64,000 bases of DNA from Streptomyces sp. NRRL S-455 (GCF_000717875.1 NZ_JOCT01000008.1:62001-126000), one strand, 5' to 3'. Shown: positions 1 to 8,306, counted from the stretch's first letter. The notes: a model not told the origin generated them from the sequence alone. Program-made: numbers and translations.

Positions 1-240
1 CCCCGTCCGCACGACGGCCCCGTGGTGCTCTACCGCGCCCAGCGACCGCAGGAGCTCACCACCGCTCTGGACCCGCGCTACCTCCGGCAGGAGGCGGACC
101 TGGGGTGGGCGCCCCTGTGCCGGTCCCTGGAGATCGTCCCCGTCGAGGGCGACCACCTGTCCCTCATCGACCCACCCCATGTCGAGACCATCGCGCGGCA
201 CCTCGTCCGGGCCATCGGGTCGCTGACCGACGACCGCTGA
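1..240 (+). CDS. thioesterase, C-terminal part (gene begins before the window)
   Basis: The frame is open from base 1 and ends at TGA 238-240, so only the last 79 residues are present. They read like the C-terminus of an alpha/beta-hydrolase thioesterase of the kind that ends or accompanies polyketide and nonribosomal peptide synthetases. The segment GPVVLYRAQRPQ resembles the core strand before the lid end, and VEGDHLSLIDPPHVETIA carries the expected catalytic histidine (GDH) followed by the usual helix. Whether it is a free-standing type II enzyme or the last domain of a megasynthase cannot be told from this fragment. The crotonyl-CoA reductase gene just downstream supports a polyketide context. 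The family call is fairly secure; the substrate is unknown. Confidence 0.75.
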   Translation, partial: PRPHDGPVVLYRAQRPQELTTALDPRYLRQEADLGWAPLCRSLEIVPVEGDHLSLIDPPHVETIARHLVRAIGSLTDDR

Positions 241-244
241 GCCA

Positions 245-279
245 CGCCTGTTCCGTGGGGATCACCCGCGGAACAGGCG
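245..279. terminator. bidirectional hairpin terminator
   Basis: An 11-bp perfect stem (245-255 with 269-279) and a 13-nt loop lies just after the thioesterase stop and overlaps the last codons of the convergent crotonyl-CoA reductase gene. No T-run follows, which is usual for Streptomyces hairpin terminators. It can serve both converging transcripts. Confidence 0.7.
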
Positions 280-1584
280 CAACCGCTCCTCACCCATCCG
301 GGCACGTGCCTCCGGGTCGGTGACACCGAGGTCGGGACGGGGGGCCAGACACAGCACACCGACCTTGCCGATGTGCTGGTTGGTCTGGACAGTCCGGGTG
401 GCCGCGCCCACCTCCGCCAGCGGGTACGTCCGCGACAGGGCGGGAACCACGCTGCCCATGCTGATGAGCCGGTTGACCTCGCACTGCTCGTGAAGGTTCG
501 CGCCGTGACTGCCGATGATCCGCTTCAGCCGCATCCACAGGTACCGGTTGTCGTAGGTGTGCTCGTAGCCGGTACTGGATCCGCAGGTGACGACCGTTCC
601 GCCGCGCCTGGCCAGGAACACGGAGGCCGCGAAGGTGGCCCTGCCGACGTGCTCGAACACGATGTGCGGGTCCTCTCCGACCGCGTCGCGGATCGCCCGT
701 CCCATCTTCTTCCAGCCCTCGGGACGCTGCAGGAGTGTGTCGTCCCCGCCCAGGACCTCCTGGCGGTTGATGACCGCGTCGCATCCCAGCGACCGGAGCA
801 GACGTGCCTTCTCGTCGGAATTCACCACGCCGACCGGGATACCGCCTCCGCCCCGCACCAGTTGGACCGCGTAGGAGCCCAGCCCGCCGGTCGCGCCCCA
901 GACCAGCACGATGTCGCCCTGCTTCATCCGCGCGCCGCGGTCGCTGACCAGCATGCGGTACGCCGTACTCGCACACAGCGGGTTGACGGCCGCTTCCTCC
1001 CAGGTCAGAGCGGGAGGCTTCGGCATCAACTGGCTGGCCCGGACGACGGCGTAGTGCGCCAGACCGCCGAAGTTCGTCTCGAACCCCCACGCCTTCTGCC
1101 CGAGCCCGAGCATGCCGTCGTGGTGCGTGTCGGGGTCCTGCTCGTCGACATAGGCCGGCGAGATCGAGACATGATCACCGACCTTCCACCTGCGCACGGA
1201 CGATCCGGTACGGACGATGACGCCCGAAGCGTCGGAACCCACGATGTGGTACGGCAGATCGTGCCGCGCCTGCCATCCTCCGGCCTTCCCCATCTCCTTG
1301 AGGAACTGGAAGGTGGGCAACGGCTCGAACATGGCCGTCCAGACCGTGTTGTAGTTGATGGCACTGGCCATCACGGCGATCAGAGCCTCGTCGGGGGCGA
1401 GTTCCGGCATGGGAACGTCCGCTACGCTGAGGGACTTGCGCACGTCCTTGTCCTCGACGCCCTCGAACATGCCGACATCGTCGGCGCGCACACAGGCCGC
1501 CGGGAAGTGGTCCGGGAGGGGGAGGGACTCGAGGTCCGCTGCGTCCGCACCCGCGATGACCGCTTCGGACAGGGGCGATGTCAT
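262..1584 (-). CDS. ccr: crotonyl-CoA carboxylase/reductase
   Basis: A 440-residue medium-chain dehydrogenase/reductase that matches crotonyl-CoA carboxylase/reductases along its length. These enzymes use NADPH and CO2 to convert crotonyl-CoA (or longer 2-enoyl-CoAs) to ethylmalonyl-CoA-type extender units, and also serve the ethylmalonyl-CoA pathway. Seen here: INYNTVW near residue 77, GFETN near 168, a nucleotide-binding loop WGATGGLGSYAV near 229, and IIGSH near 356. The Asn, Phe-Glu and His in these motifs correspond to the CO2-binding residues described for the Kitasatospora enzyme (Asn81, Phe170, Glu171, His365). ATG 1584 is chosen because GGAG lies 6-9 bases upstream; the frame stays open far upstream without a better start. 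Its place beside a thioesterase suggests an extender-unit supply gene for a polyketide cluster rather than primary metabolism. Confidence 0.92.
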   Translation of the reverse strand: MTSPLSEAVIAGADAADLESLPLPDHFPAACVRADDVGMFEGVEDKDVRKSLSVADVPMPELAPDEALIAVMASAINYNTVWTAMFEPLPTFQFLKEMGKAGGWQARHDLPYHIVGSDASGVIVRTGSSVRRWKVGDHVSISPAYVDEQDPDTHHDGMLGLGQKAWGFETNFGGLAHYAVVRASQLMPKPPALTWEEAAVNPLCASTAYRMLVSDRGARMKQGDIVLVWGATGGLGSYAVQLVRGGGGIPVGVVNSDEKARLLRSLGCDAVINRQEVLGGDDTLLQRPEGWKKMGRAIRDAVGEDPHIVFEHVGRATFAASVFLARRGGTVVTCGSSTGYEHTYDNRYLWMRLKRIIGSHGANLHEQCEVNRLISMGSVVPALSRTYPLAEVGAATRTVQTNQHIGKVGVLCLAPRPDLGVTDPEARARMGEERLRLFRG

Positions 1585-1713
1585 GTCGGCTCCAATCTTG
1601 ATCACGTCTGACGACTGTTCCCAAGAGAACCGCTGATCCGATGCCCCGCAACCGCTGCTCTGCTGTACGGGCGACTGCCCGCTGTCGAACGGAGTGTCTG
1701 CCGGTGGCGGACG

Positions 1714-2751
1714 GTGTGCGCCGTCATGCTCCCAGCCGTGTGGTCCTATTTTCTGAAGTATCTGAGAACGCAGCTGGTGTGTCTCGGGCTCGTCGCCGCT
1801 CTCGTCTCGACCGGGGCGCATGCGGCTGAACGGAGCCCGGAAGGCACGCCCGGGCCTCCCGGTGCGGAGGCCCGTGTCACCGCCGTGAGAACGATCGACG
1901 ACCGGACGCGCGATCTCACGGTGAGTTCGCCGGCCATGGGAAGGTCCATCCCGGTCCGTGTCATTCTTCCGGCGAGCTGGAGCGAGCGGCCGGAAGCGAC
2001 GTTCCCCGTCCTCTACATGCTCCACGGCGGCGCCGACGACTACACGGCCTGGACCCGTGAGACGGACGTGGAGGAGCTGTCGCGCAGCTTCGATGTGCTC
2101 ATCGTCATGCCCGACGCGGGATTGGACGGCTACTACAGCGACTGGTTCGCCGGATCGCCCCGCTGGGAAACCTTCCACACCACCGAACTCGTGCGGCTCA
2201 TGGAGAAGGAGTACCGGGCCGGCCCGTCGCGCGCCGTCGTGGGACTGTCCATGGGCGGCTTCGGCGCACTCAAGTACGCGGCACACCATCCGGGACTGTT
2301 CCGGTACGCGGCTGCGATGAGTTCCTACGTGGACCTCAACGATCCGTTTGTGCGCCTGGTCATCGGACTCGGCTCCTTCGCGGTCGGCGTCGACATCAAG
2401 CAGGTGTGGGGCGACCCGGTGAAGAACGCGGATGTCTGGCAGTCCCACAACCCCGCCGCCATGGCGCGGTCCTTCCGCGGAACGCACGTCCACCTGTCAG
2501 TCGGCACCAGCATGCCCGGACCGCTGGACATGGGGCGTTCCACCGACGTCATTCTGGTGAGCATGCTGGGCGAGGCGGCGCTTCCGGAGCAGATCAGGAG
2601 GTTCGCCTCCGCACTGCGCGCGGAAGGAGTCCGTGTCACGACCCACGTGTATGAGCCAGGAACGCATTCCTGGCCGTACTGGCGGCAGGAACTCCACCGC
2701 ATCTGGCCCACGGTGATGGACTCACTCGGGCTGCGGGCTCCCCGCTACTAG
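1714..2751 (+). CDS. secreted esterase, antigen 85/esterase D-like alpha/beta hydrolase
   Basis: About 345 residues with an N-terminal hydrophobic export segment (LVCLGLVAALVSTGAHA), so probably secreted. The mature part has the fold signature of the antigen 85/S-formylglutathione hydrolase family: VLYMLHGGADDYTAWT (oxyanion region), VGLSMGGFGALKYA (nucleophile Ser) and a C-terminal EPGTHSWPYW (catalytic His). Such proteins are esterases or acyltransferases; in Streptomyces they are usually called tributyrin esterases. The start is uncertain: GTG 1714 gives the longest form, ATG 1726 a shorter one, and neither has a strong ribosome binding site. It diverges from the ccr gene and its last 30 bases overlap the convergent methyltransferase gene. 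A link to the neighbouring cluster is possible but unproven. Confidence 0.8.
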   Translation: MCAVMLPAVWSYFLKYLRTQLVCLGLVAALVSTGAHAAERSPEGTPGPPGAEARVTAVRTIDDRTRDLTVSSPAMGRSIPVRVILPASWSERPEATFPVLYMLHGGADDYTAWTRETDVEELSRSFDVLIVMPDAGLDGYYSDWFAGSPRWETFHTTELVRLMEKEYRAGPSRAVVGLSMGGFGALKYAAHHPGLFRYAAAMSSYVDLNDPFVRLVIGLGSFAVGVDIKQVWGDPVKNADVWQSHNPAAMARSFRGTHVHLSVGTSMPGPLDMGRSTDVILVSMLGEAALPEQIRRFASALRAEGVRVTTHVYEPGTHSWPYWRQELHRIWPTVMDSLGLRAPRY

Positions 2752-4596
2752 GGACGGACGCCAGCCTTCCTTGCGGGCGAGAATCCGGTAGGCCTGCCCA
2801 CCGCGCAGCGCCCCCAGGAACGGAGCGATCGCGATGTCGGCGGCGGCCGCCGCGGCGATCAGTGGGACCGAGCACGTCCAGATGGCCGCATGGGCCAGGG
2901 CCCGGGTGCGGGTCGGGGGCGTCCGGGACCAGGGATGCCGGGGGCTCGGCGTCCAGGAGCGGAAGCGCTCCACGACGGCGCCGCAGAAGTCCCCGCCCGG
3001 CCGTCCGGTGACGCGCTGCTCCCTCACCATGGTGAAGCCCCGCTCCAGCAGTGCCTGTCTGAGGTTGGCGAAGGGCATCAGGTGCACGTGCTGCGGCTGC
3101 ATCCAGGGAATCCAGTGCCGGCCCAGCAGCCGGCTGAGCGAGCTCTGCGGGTCGGGGACCTCGATCAGCAGATGACCGCCCGGCTTGAGGACGTCCCGGG
3201 CCGCATCCAGTTCGGCTCGTGGATCCAGGGTGTGCTCCAGGTAGTGGAACATGCTGACCACGTCGTAGGCGGCCTCCAGGGATGCGGCCAGTTCGGGAAA
3301 GTCCCCCCGGTGACCGCGGTGCACCCAGCCGTACTGCTCGGCCCGCTCCACGGCGTCGCTGCGGTCCAGGCCGTGAAAGACGGTCTGCGGCCAGACGTCC
3401 TGGGCGACGAGGCAGAAGTGACCGTGCCCGGCCCCCACGTCCAGCCAGGTCCGTGGCGTGGTGTGCGGGTGGGGGAGGCGGGCGCGATCGCGGTAGGCGG
3501 AACCCTGGAGGGCGAACACCTTCTCCATCTGCCGTTCGCCGATGCCGTCGTAGCAGTCGCGGTAGTAGAAGTCGAGGCCGGCCGGGCTCAGCCGGGGATT
3601 CTGGAAGGTGTGGCCGCAGTCCCCGCACTCCTCCAGAGTGAACCGGCCCGGTTTTCCCTGGTACATGTCCCGTGCCGTCACGCGGTGTCTCAGGTCGGAC
3701 GACCCGCACCACGGGCAGGAGCCGCGGCGTGGCTCGAAGAACCGCTCGACACCCCGGGCGATCTCGGCCTGGTATTCCGCGCGGAGCCCGGCGTGCGGGT
3801 CGGCCGGACCGCGCAGGGCGTGCGCTGCCCGTGCGGTACGCAGCCAGTCGCCAGGGCCCAGGACGGGCCTGAGCCAGGTGGCGCGGTAGCGGTCGGCGGG
3901 AGCGAACCGGCGACCGCGCACCAGCGCCGGCTGCAGTGCGTAGCCGGCCAGGGCAGCCGCTCCCCAGGCCGGGGCCGTCGCGAGGCAGGCGAAGGTGAGC
4001 GCACCGGCGGCCAGGCGTGCCGCCAGGGCGGCCGACAGCGGGACGAAGGTGTCGCCCGGCCGGGCGGCGACGCGTTCCCGGGCGGTACGGCGGACACTGC
4101 GAAGCCCGGGCGCGACCGCGAACCCGGTCGTATCCGGCGCACACTTCTTCAGCTGCCCGAGCAGACCGGTCAGTTCCGCGGCCGAGAGCCCCGCGAGATC
4201 CGTGCCTGCGGGCAGGGCGGTGCCGAGCCGTTCCAGGACGGCCGCCTCCACGACGACGGCATGCTGGGCACTCCGTCCGAAGGCCAGCCTGTCGCGCCGG
4301 AAGGAACGGGTGTTCACCAAGCGGGCGAATTCGAGCAGCTCCGCCGTCGGCAGATCACCCGGCAGCAGATCGAGTACCTGCAGCCCCTCCCGGGAAGCGA
4401 AGGCGCAGGCGGCGCGGCGGGTCGCGTCGTCCAGCCGCACCCCGGAGGCCAGCACGAACCGGAAGTCGGGGGAGGACGGATCCGCGGAGGGCTCGAGGAG
4501 GCGCAGCCCGGCCAGTCGGCGGTTGAGCCGCACCGCGTTGAGGGTGAATCCCGCGCCGAGCGCTGCCGCGGTGAGCCGGGCCATGTTCCTTGGCAT
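2722..4596 (-). CDS. zinc-ribbon class I SAM-dependent methyltransferase with N-terminal extension and membrane segments
   Basis: A 624-residue multi-domain protein. Residues 1 to about 190 form an extension of unknown fold, loosely like a nucleotide-diphospho-sugar transferase domain. Two hydrophobic stretches near 200-235 could be membrane helices. Next is a four-cysteine ribbon (CPWCGSSD ... ECGDCGHTF, about 300-335), then a Rossmann methyltransferase domain with SAM motif I TWLDVGAGHGHF near 385 and the post-motif DVVSMFHYLEHTLDP. A further hydrophobic segment lies near the C-terminus (VPLIAAAAAADIAIAPFL). The ribbon-methyltransferase arrangement is typical of enzymes acting on sugars, glycolipids or polyketides in biosynthetic clusters. 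ATG 4596 follows a GGGACGGGA site. It is transcribed away from the glycosyltransferase gene across a 190-bp region that holds four tandem repeats. The substrate is unknown. Confidence 0.75.
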   Translation of the reverse strand: MPRNMARLTAAALGAGFTLNAVRLNRRLAGLRLLEPSADPSSPDFRFVLASGVRLDDATRRAACAFASREGLQVLDLLPGDLPTAELLEFARLVNTRSFRRDRLAFGRSAQHAVVVEAAVLERLGTALPAGTDLAGLSAAELTGLLGQLKKCAPDTTGFAVAPGLRSVRRTARERVAARPGDTFVPLSAALAARLAAGALTFACLATAPAWGAAALAGYALQPALVRGRRFAPADRYRATWLRPVLGPGDWLRTARAAHALRGPADPHAGLRAEYQAEIARGVERFFEPRRGSCPWCGSSDLRHRVTARDMYQGKPGRFTLEECGDCGHTFQNPRLSPAGLDFYYRDCYDGIGERQMEKVFALQGSAYRDRARLPHPHTTPRTWLDVGAGHGHFCLVAQDVWPQTVFHGLDRSDAVERAEQYGWVHRGHRGDFPELAASLEAAYDVVSMFHYLEHTLDPRAELDAARDVLKPGGHLLIEVPDPQSSLSRLLGRHWIPWMQPQHVHLMPFANLRQALLERGFTMVREQRVTGRPGGDFCGAVVERFRSWTPSPRHPWSRTPPTRTRALAHAAIWTCSVPLIAAAAAADIAIAPFLGALRGGQAYRILARKEGWRPSLVAGSPQPE

Positions 4597-4709
4597 CAGT
4601 TTCCCGTCCCGCCAGAAGGGGTCTTTTCCTCATCTTCGCCCGATGAGTCCAGGAACGTGCCGCCCGATATGTCTATGGTCTGCCAATCGGGTAACGGCCC
4701 GGCAGGGCG

Positions 4710-4777
4710 TCGGCACACCGGGAGAACCGGCACACCTGGATTACCGGCACACCTGGATTACCGGCACACCTGGAGAG
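4710..4777. repeat. four tandem 17-bp repeats in a divergent promoter region
   Basis: Four head-to-tail copies of a 17-bp unit, CCGGCACACCTGGATTA, at 4710-4726 (diverged), 4727-4743, 4744-4760 (identical to the second) and 4761-4777 (last bases differ and run into the ribosome binding site of the glycosyltransferase gene). The spacing is exactly 17 bp throughout. The array sits between two divergent genes, ending 9 bases before the GTG start at 4787, so it could be a regulator binding array or a simple slippage repeat. Confidence 0.9.
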
Positions 4778-4786
4778 AGGAACGGC

Positions 4787-6037
4787 GTGGGGCGAACAGT
4801 GGTGATCTTCGCCGCGGGGTCCCGGGGCGACGTCCAGCCCTGCCTGGCACTGGGCCGGGCCCTGGCCCGGCGGGGCGACACGGTGAGAGTCCTGGCCAGT
4901 CGGCGTTACGAGCATCTGATCGCCGAGGAGAGGCTGGACTTCCACCCCCTTCCGGCCGACCCCGTGGAGATCGTCGAGTCCGTCGAGGGGCAGGAACTCC
5001 TCGCCGGACCACGCAACCCGGTGGCGTTCGTCCGCCGGATGGACCGAGTCCTGCGCCCCCACATCATGCCGATGCTGGAGGAGACCCGGGCCGGAGCGGA
5101 GGGCGCCGACCTGGTCCTGGCGCCCACCTTCGGGTTTCTCGGCGTCCATCTCGCCGAGTACCTCCGCGTCCCGCACGCCGTCATCCACTTCCAGCCGAGC
5201 CAGCCCACCAAGGCCTTTCCGCACCCCCTCGCGCCGGCCGCCGGGAGGCTGGGACCCCTGGGAAACCGGTTCAGCTTCGGCGCGGTCGACCTCGGGTCCT
5301 GGATGCTGTGCCGGAGGTTCGTCAACACCTGGCGCCGGCGGAGCCTGGGCCTCCCGGAGCTGTCGCTGTCGGCTCCCTTCCGGCACGTCCGCCACGCGCC
5401 CGTGCTGTGCGCGTTCAGCCCCACGGTGGTGCCGCGGCCGTCCGACTGGGGACCGAACGTCCATGTGACCGGCTTCTGGCACCACGACCGGCCGATGTGG
5501 GAACCCCCGCGGCGCCTGCTCGACTTCCTGGCCGACGGGCCGCCGCCCGTCTACGTCGGATTCGGCAGCATGAGGACCCGCGATCCGGAAGCGACCGACA
5601 CCCTCGTGCGGAGGGCGCTGCGACGCGCGGAACTCCGCGGAGTGCTGACCGGCGATCCCGCCACCAGCGAGGACGACATGCTCGTGGTGGGCGACACCCC
5701 CCACGACTGGCTGTTCCCCAGGGTGGCCGCCGTCGTCCACCACGGAGGAGCGGGCACGACCGCCTCGGCACTGCGGGCCGGAAGACCCTCACTGGTCTGT
5801 CCGTTCTTCGGCGACCAGCCCTACTGGGCCGCGCGCGTGCGCGAACTCGGCGCGGGACCCGCACCGCTGCTCGCCCGTGATCTCACCGTTCCCGCCCTCA
5901 CCCGACGCCTGCGCGAACTCACCCGGCACCCTCCCTTCGCCGAGACCGCGCGCCGGCTCGGCCGGGCTCTGGCAGCCGAGAACGGCACCGCCCGAGCCTG
6001 CCAGGTCCTCGACGAACATCCGGTCGTTCCCCGGTGA
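4787..6037 (+). CDS. family 1 glycosyltransferase (UGT/sterol glucosyltransferase-like)
   Basis: A 416-residue GT-B fold glycosyltransferase. The N-terminal acceptor domain starts with VVIFAAGSRGDVQPCLALG, the usual first strand and loop. The C-terminal donor domain has VYVGFGSM near residue 258, the nucleotide-sugar motif VVHHGGAGTTASALRAG near 317, and PFFGDQPYWAARV near 340, as in sterol, macrolide and glycopeptide glycosyltransferases. It should move a sugar from an NDP- or UDP-sugar to a hydrophobic acceptor in the cytoplasm. GTG 4787 is chosen because GGAGAGAGG lies 6-14 bases upstream, though the frame is open much further up. With the methyltransferase, ccr and thioesterase it suggests a glycosylated, methylated polyketide or lipid product; this is inference. 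Confidence 0.88.
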   Translation: MGRTVVIFAAGSRGDVQPCLALGRALARRGDTVRVLASRRYEHLIAEERLDFHPLPADPVEIVESVEGQELLAGPRNPVAFVRRMDRVLRPHIMPMLEETRAGAEGADLVLAPTFGFLGVHLAEYLRVPHAVIHFQPSQPTKAFPHPLAPAAGRLGPLGNRFSFGAVDLGSWMLCRRFVNTWRRRSLGLPELSLSAPFRHVRHAPVLCAFSPTVVPRPSDWGPNVHVTGFWHHDRPMWEPPRRLLDFLADGPPPVYVGFGSMRTRDPEATDTLVRRALRRAELRGVLTGDPATSEDDMLVVGDTPHDWLFPRVAAVVHHGGAGTTASALRAGRPSLVCPFFGDQPYWAARVRELGAGPAPLLARDLTVPALTRRLRELTRHPPFAETARRLGRALAAENGTARACQVLDEHPVVPR

Positions 6038-6065
6038 CGGCCGAGGTGTCTCCAGTCCCGGGGCC

Positions 6066-7025
6066 TCAGGGCAGCTTCCGTACGGGTGCGCCCGCGAGGA
6101 AGGCACGGATGTTCTCGACCGCCTGGCCGTAGTACGTCGCGTAGTTGGCCCGGGAGACATAGCCCAGGTGCGGGGTGGCGAGGAGGCGGGGGGCGGTGCG
6201 CATCGGGTGGTCGGCGGGCAGGGGCTCGATGTCGAAGACGTCGACACCGGCGCCGGCGATCCGGCCCTCGCGCAGGGCGGCGAGGAGCGCCGCCTGGTCG
6301 ACGATGGCCGCGCGCGAGGTGTTGACCAGATACGCGGTCGGCTTGAGGAGGGCGATCTCGGCGGGGCCGAGCAGTCCGCGGGTGCGGTCGCTCAGCGCGA
6401 GGTGGACCGAGACGAAGTCGCTGCTCGCCAGGAGGTCCTCACGAGAGGGGGCCAGTTCGACGCCGACCTCGTCGGCACGCTCCTCGGTGAGGTTCTGGCT
6501 CCACGCGCTGACGTGCATGCCGAAGGCGAGGCCGACCCGGGCCACGCGGCTGCCGATCTTCCCGAGGCCCAGGAGTCCGAGGCGGCGGCCGTGCAGGTCG
6601 GCGCCGACGGTGGACTGCCAGGGGCCGCCGGAGCGCAGGGCGTTGCTCTCCGCCACGAGGCCGCGGGCGAGACCGAGCAGCAGAGCCCAGGTCAGTTCCA
6701 CGGGCGGCGTGGAGGAACTGGCGGTGCCGCAGACGGTGACGCCGTGCTCCTCGGCGGCCGCGTAGTCGATGACCGAGTTGCGCATGCCCGAGGCGACGAT
6801 CAGTTTCAGCCGGGGCAGGCGGGCGATCAGCGACCCGGGGAAGGGCACCCGCTCGCGCAGGGTCACCACGATGTCGAAGTCGGCCAGGGCCCCGGCCAGG
6901 GAGTCCTCGCCGTCCAGGTGGGTGCCGAAGGAGACGACCTCCACGTCGTCCGTGAGCGGCGACCAGTCGGCGACCTCGGTCGCCACCTTCTGGAAGTCGT
7001 CCAGCACAGCACAGCGCAGCCGCAC
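6066..7025 (-). CDS. D-2-hydroxyacid dehydrogenase family protein
   Basis: A 319-residue NAD(P)-dependent 2-hydroxyacid dehydrogenase, the usual family length. It has the NAD-binding motif LGLLGLGKIGSRVA near residue 145, NTSRAAIVDQAALLAAL near 230 (catalytic Arg region), DVFDIEPLP (Glu) near 260, and ATPHLGYVS with the catalytic His near 284. These enzymes interconvert 2-keto and D-2-hydroxy acids; the exact substrate cannot be read from sequence. GTG 7025 is used because a purine-rich GGAAGGGGCG lies upstream and the homology starts there (LRCAVLDDFQKV). Its stop lies 28 bp from the convergent glycosyltransferase stop. It need not belong to the cluster on its left. Confidence 0.85.
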   Translation of the reverse strand: MRLRCAVLDDFQKVATEVADWSPLTDDVEVVSFGTHLDGEDSLAGALADFDIVVTLRERVPFPGSLIARLPRLKLIVASGMRNSVIDYAAAEEHGVTVCGTASSSTPPVELTWALLLGLARGLVAESNALRSGGPWQSTVGADLHGRRLGLLGLGKIGSRVARVGLAFGMHVSAWSQNLTEERADEVGVELAPSREDLLASSDFVSVHLALSDRTRGLLGPAEIALLKPTAYLVNTSRAAIVDQAALLAALREGRIAGAGVDVFDIEPLPADHPMRTAPRLLATPHLGYVSRANYATYYGQAVENIRAFLAGAPVRKLP

Positions 7026-7211
7026 GGCACGCCCCTTCCACGGCCCACGATCAATTCCAGGACCATGATCGGGCCTGAGCCCGGCAGGGGGAACCCTCCC
7101 GTCCTCCCTCTCGTACGGCCGGTCAGCTCCCCCTCGATTCTTCACGACCTCTGACCGCTCACCTGCAAGAATCTCACGACTCGAAACAACATCCCGACAC
7201 TCCAACTCCGA

Positions 7212-7721
7212 GTGATGCAACCGCAACAAAGAGGAGATGTCCCCGTCGGCGTCCACTCGGCGTGCCACCATTCCGCACGTTCCCAGATCCAATCCACCCG
7301 CAGCCAAGGGAATTTTCAGCACTGCGATCTCCTGGACAATCTGGCCGTTCAGATCATGGGGACAAAGCGCTTCTACCTCGCACACCCCGGGGCGGTGAAA
7401 CAAGCTGGAATGGAATCCCGGAAATACGATGCCTGGGCCCGCTTGTCCCTGACCAGCGCCGAGAAGCTGGCGGCCGGTCAGGAAGACGGCGCCTTCGTCG
7501 TGGCCGATCTCGCACCGGGCGATGTCCTCTACGTACCGGGGGACGGGTGGCACGAAGTCGTCAACCTGACCCCGGGCGTGCTTCTCAGCGGCTTCTTCGG
7601 CCCCCGAACCCGCGTCCTGTCACGCTGGGCGTGGGTCCAGGCGCGGGAAGGCCTCCACCGGGCAGGGCTTCTTGGCCGCGGCCACTGCACCTGCCATGCC
7701 GGACGCGCCGAGATGAGCTGA
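7212..7721 (+). CDS. cupin/JmjC-like protein, probably N-terminally truncated
   Basis: The central part resembles cupin_8/JmjC-type 2-oxoglutarate oxygenases: NFQHCDLLDNLAVQIMGTKR carries the H-x-D iron motif, and DVLYVPGDGWHEVVN carries the distal histidine. Full-length relatives are usually 250-300 residues with about 100 residues before the H-x-D motif; here only about 35 residues precede it and they look unlike the family. No clear ribosome binding site precedes ATG 7212. It may be a broken remnant or a reduced protein. The last 40 residues (rich in G, R and C) may be read-through beyond the old end. Relatives hydroxylate proteins, peptides or tRNA; no substrate is implied here. Confidence 0.5.
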   Translation: MMQPQQRGDVPVGVHSACHHSARSQIQSTRSQGNFQHCDLLDNLAVQIMGTKRFYLAHPGAVKQAGMESRKYDAWARLSLTSAEKLAAGQEDGAFVVADLAPGDVLYVPGDGWHEVVNLTPGVLLSGFFGPRTRVLSRWAWVQAREGLHRAGLLGRGHCTCHAGRAEMS

Positions 7722-7737
7722 CGTCACGACCGCCGAA

Positions 7738-8292
7738 CTAGCGGTCGAGGACGCGGGCGAGTTCGGTGAGCGCACTCGTCAGGCGGGCCGTCGAGACTCC
7801 GCGCTCGCGTTGGTACGCGAAGACGTCGGGCGCCAGCGGGGCCAGCAGGGTGTCGGCCAGTGCGTCAGGGTCGCTCACGTCGGCCTCGCGAAGGAGAGCC
7901 AGGACGTGGGCGCGCCGGAAGCCGTACGCGCCGATGGCATACCGCCTGGCACCGGTCTCGGCGCCGAGTGCCAGGTGGACATGCTGGTCGAGCAGCTCGG
8001 CCATCGCCGTGTAGAAGGCGGCCAGTCGTTCGTGCGGCGGCGCTCCCGGGCCCAGCGGCGGCGGCCCCTGGAGCAACTCGTGTTGCAGGGCCTTCTCGTG
8101 TTCATCCAGCAACGCGGTGGCGATGGAGGCGACGTCCGGGTACCGACGGTACAGCGTCCCCCGGCCCACGCCGGCGGCCCGGGCGATGTCCTCCATCGTG
8201 ACGGTGCGCGGGTCCTTCGCAGCGAACAACTCGGACGCGGCTGAGAGCACTTTTTCCCGGTTGCGGGCGGCATCGGCGCGTTCCTTGGTCAC
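7738..8292 (-). CDS. TetR/AcrR family transcriptional regulator
   Basis: A 184-residue one-component regulator. The N-terminal TetR helix-turn-helix is complete: NREKVLSAASELFAAK, then VTMEDIARAAGVGRGTLYRR with the recognition helix at about 35-55. The rest is the helical ligand-binding and dimerisation domain, not assigned to a known ligand class. GTG 8292 is the start that includes the whole DNA-binding domain. No target gene is obvious: the genes on both sides are transcribed elsewhere or on the same strand at a distance. A short near-palindrome just upstream of the start may be its own operator. It may control something unlinked. Confidence 0.88.
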   Translation of the reverse strand: MTKERADAARNREKVLSAASELFAAKDPRTVTMEDIARAAGVGRGTLYRRYPDVASIATALLDEHEKALQHELLQGPPPLGPGAPPHERLAAFYTAMAELLDQHVHLALGAETGARRYAIGAYGFRRAHVLALLREADVSDPDALADTLLAPLAPDVFAYQRERGVSTARLTSALTELARVLDR

Positions 8293-8306
8293 GGGGGTCA
8301 GCCTAA

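Noticed and set aside
262..2493. Upstream extension of the ccr frame by 300 codons on the minus strand
   Set aside because: The extra part is antisense to the secreted esterase and shows no family similarity; the ccr enzyme starts at 1584 with its own ribosome binding site.
2890..5880. Very long plus-strand open frame (about 1000 codons)
   Set aside because: It is antisense to the methyltransferase and out of frame with the glycosyltransferase; composition is Arg/Gly/Pro-rich as expected for a GC-rich shadow.
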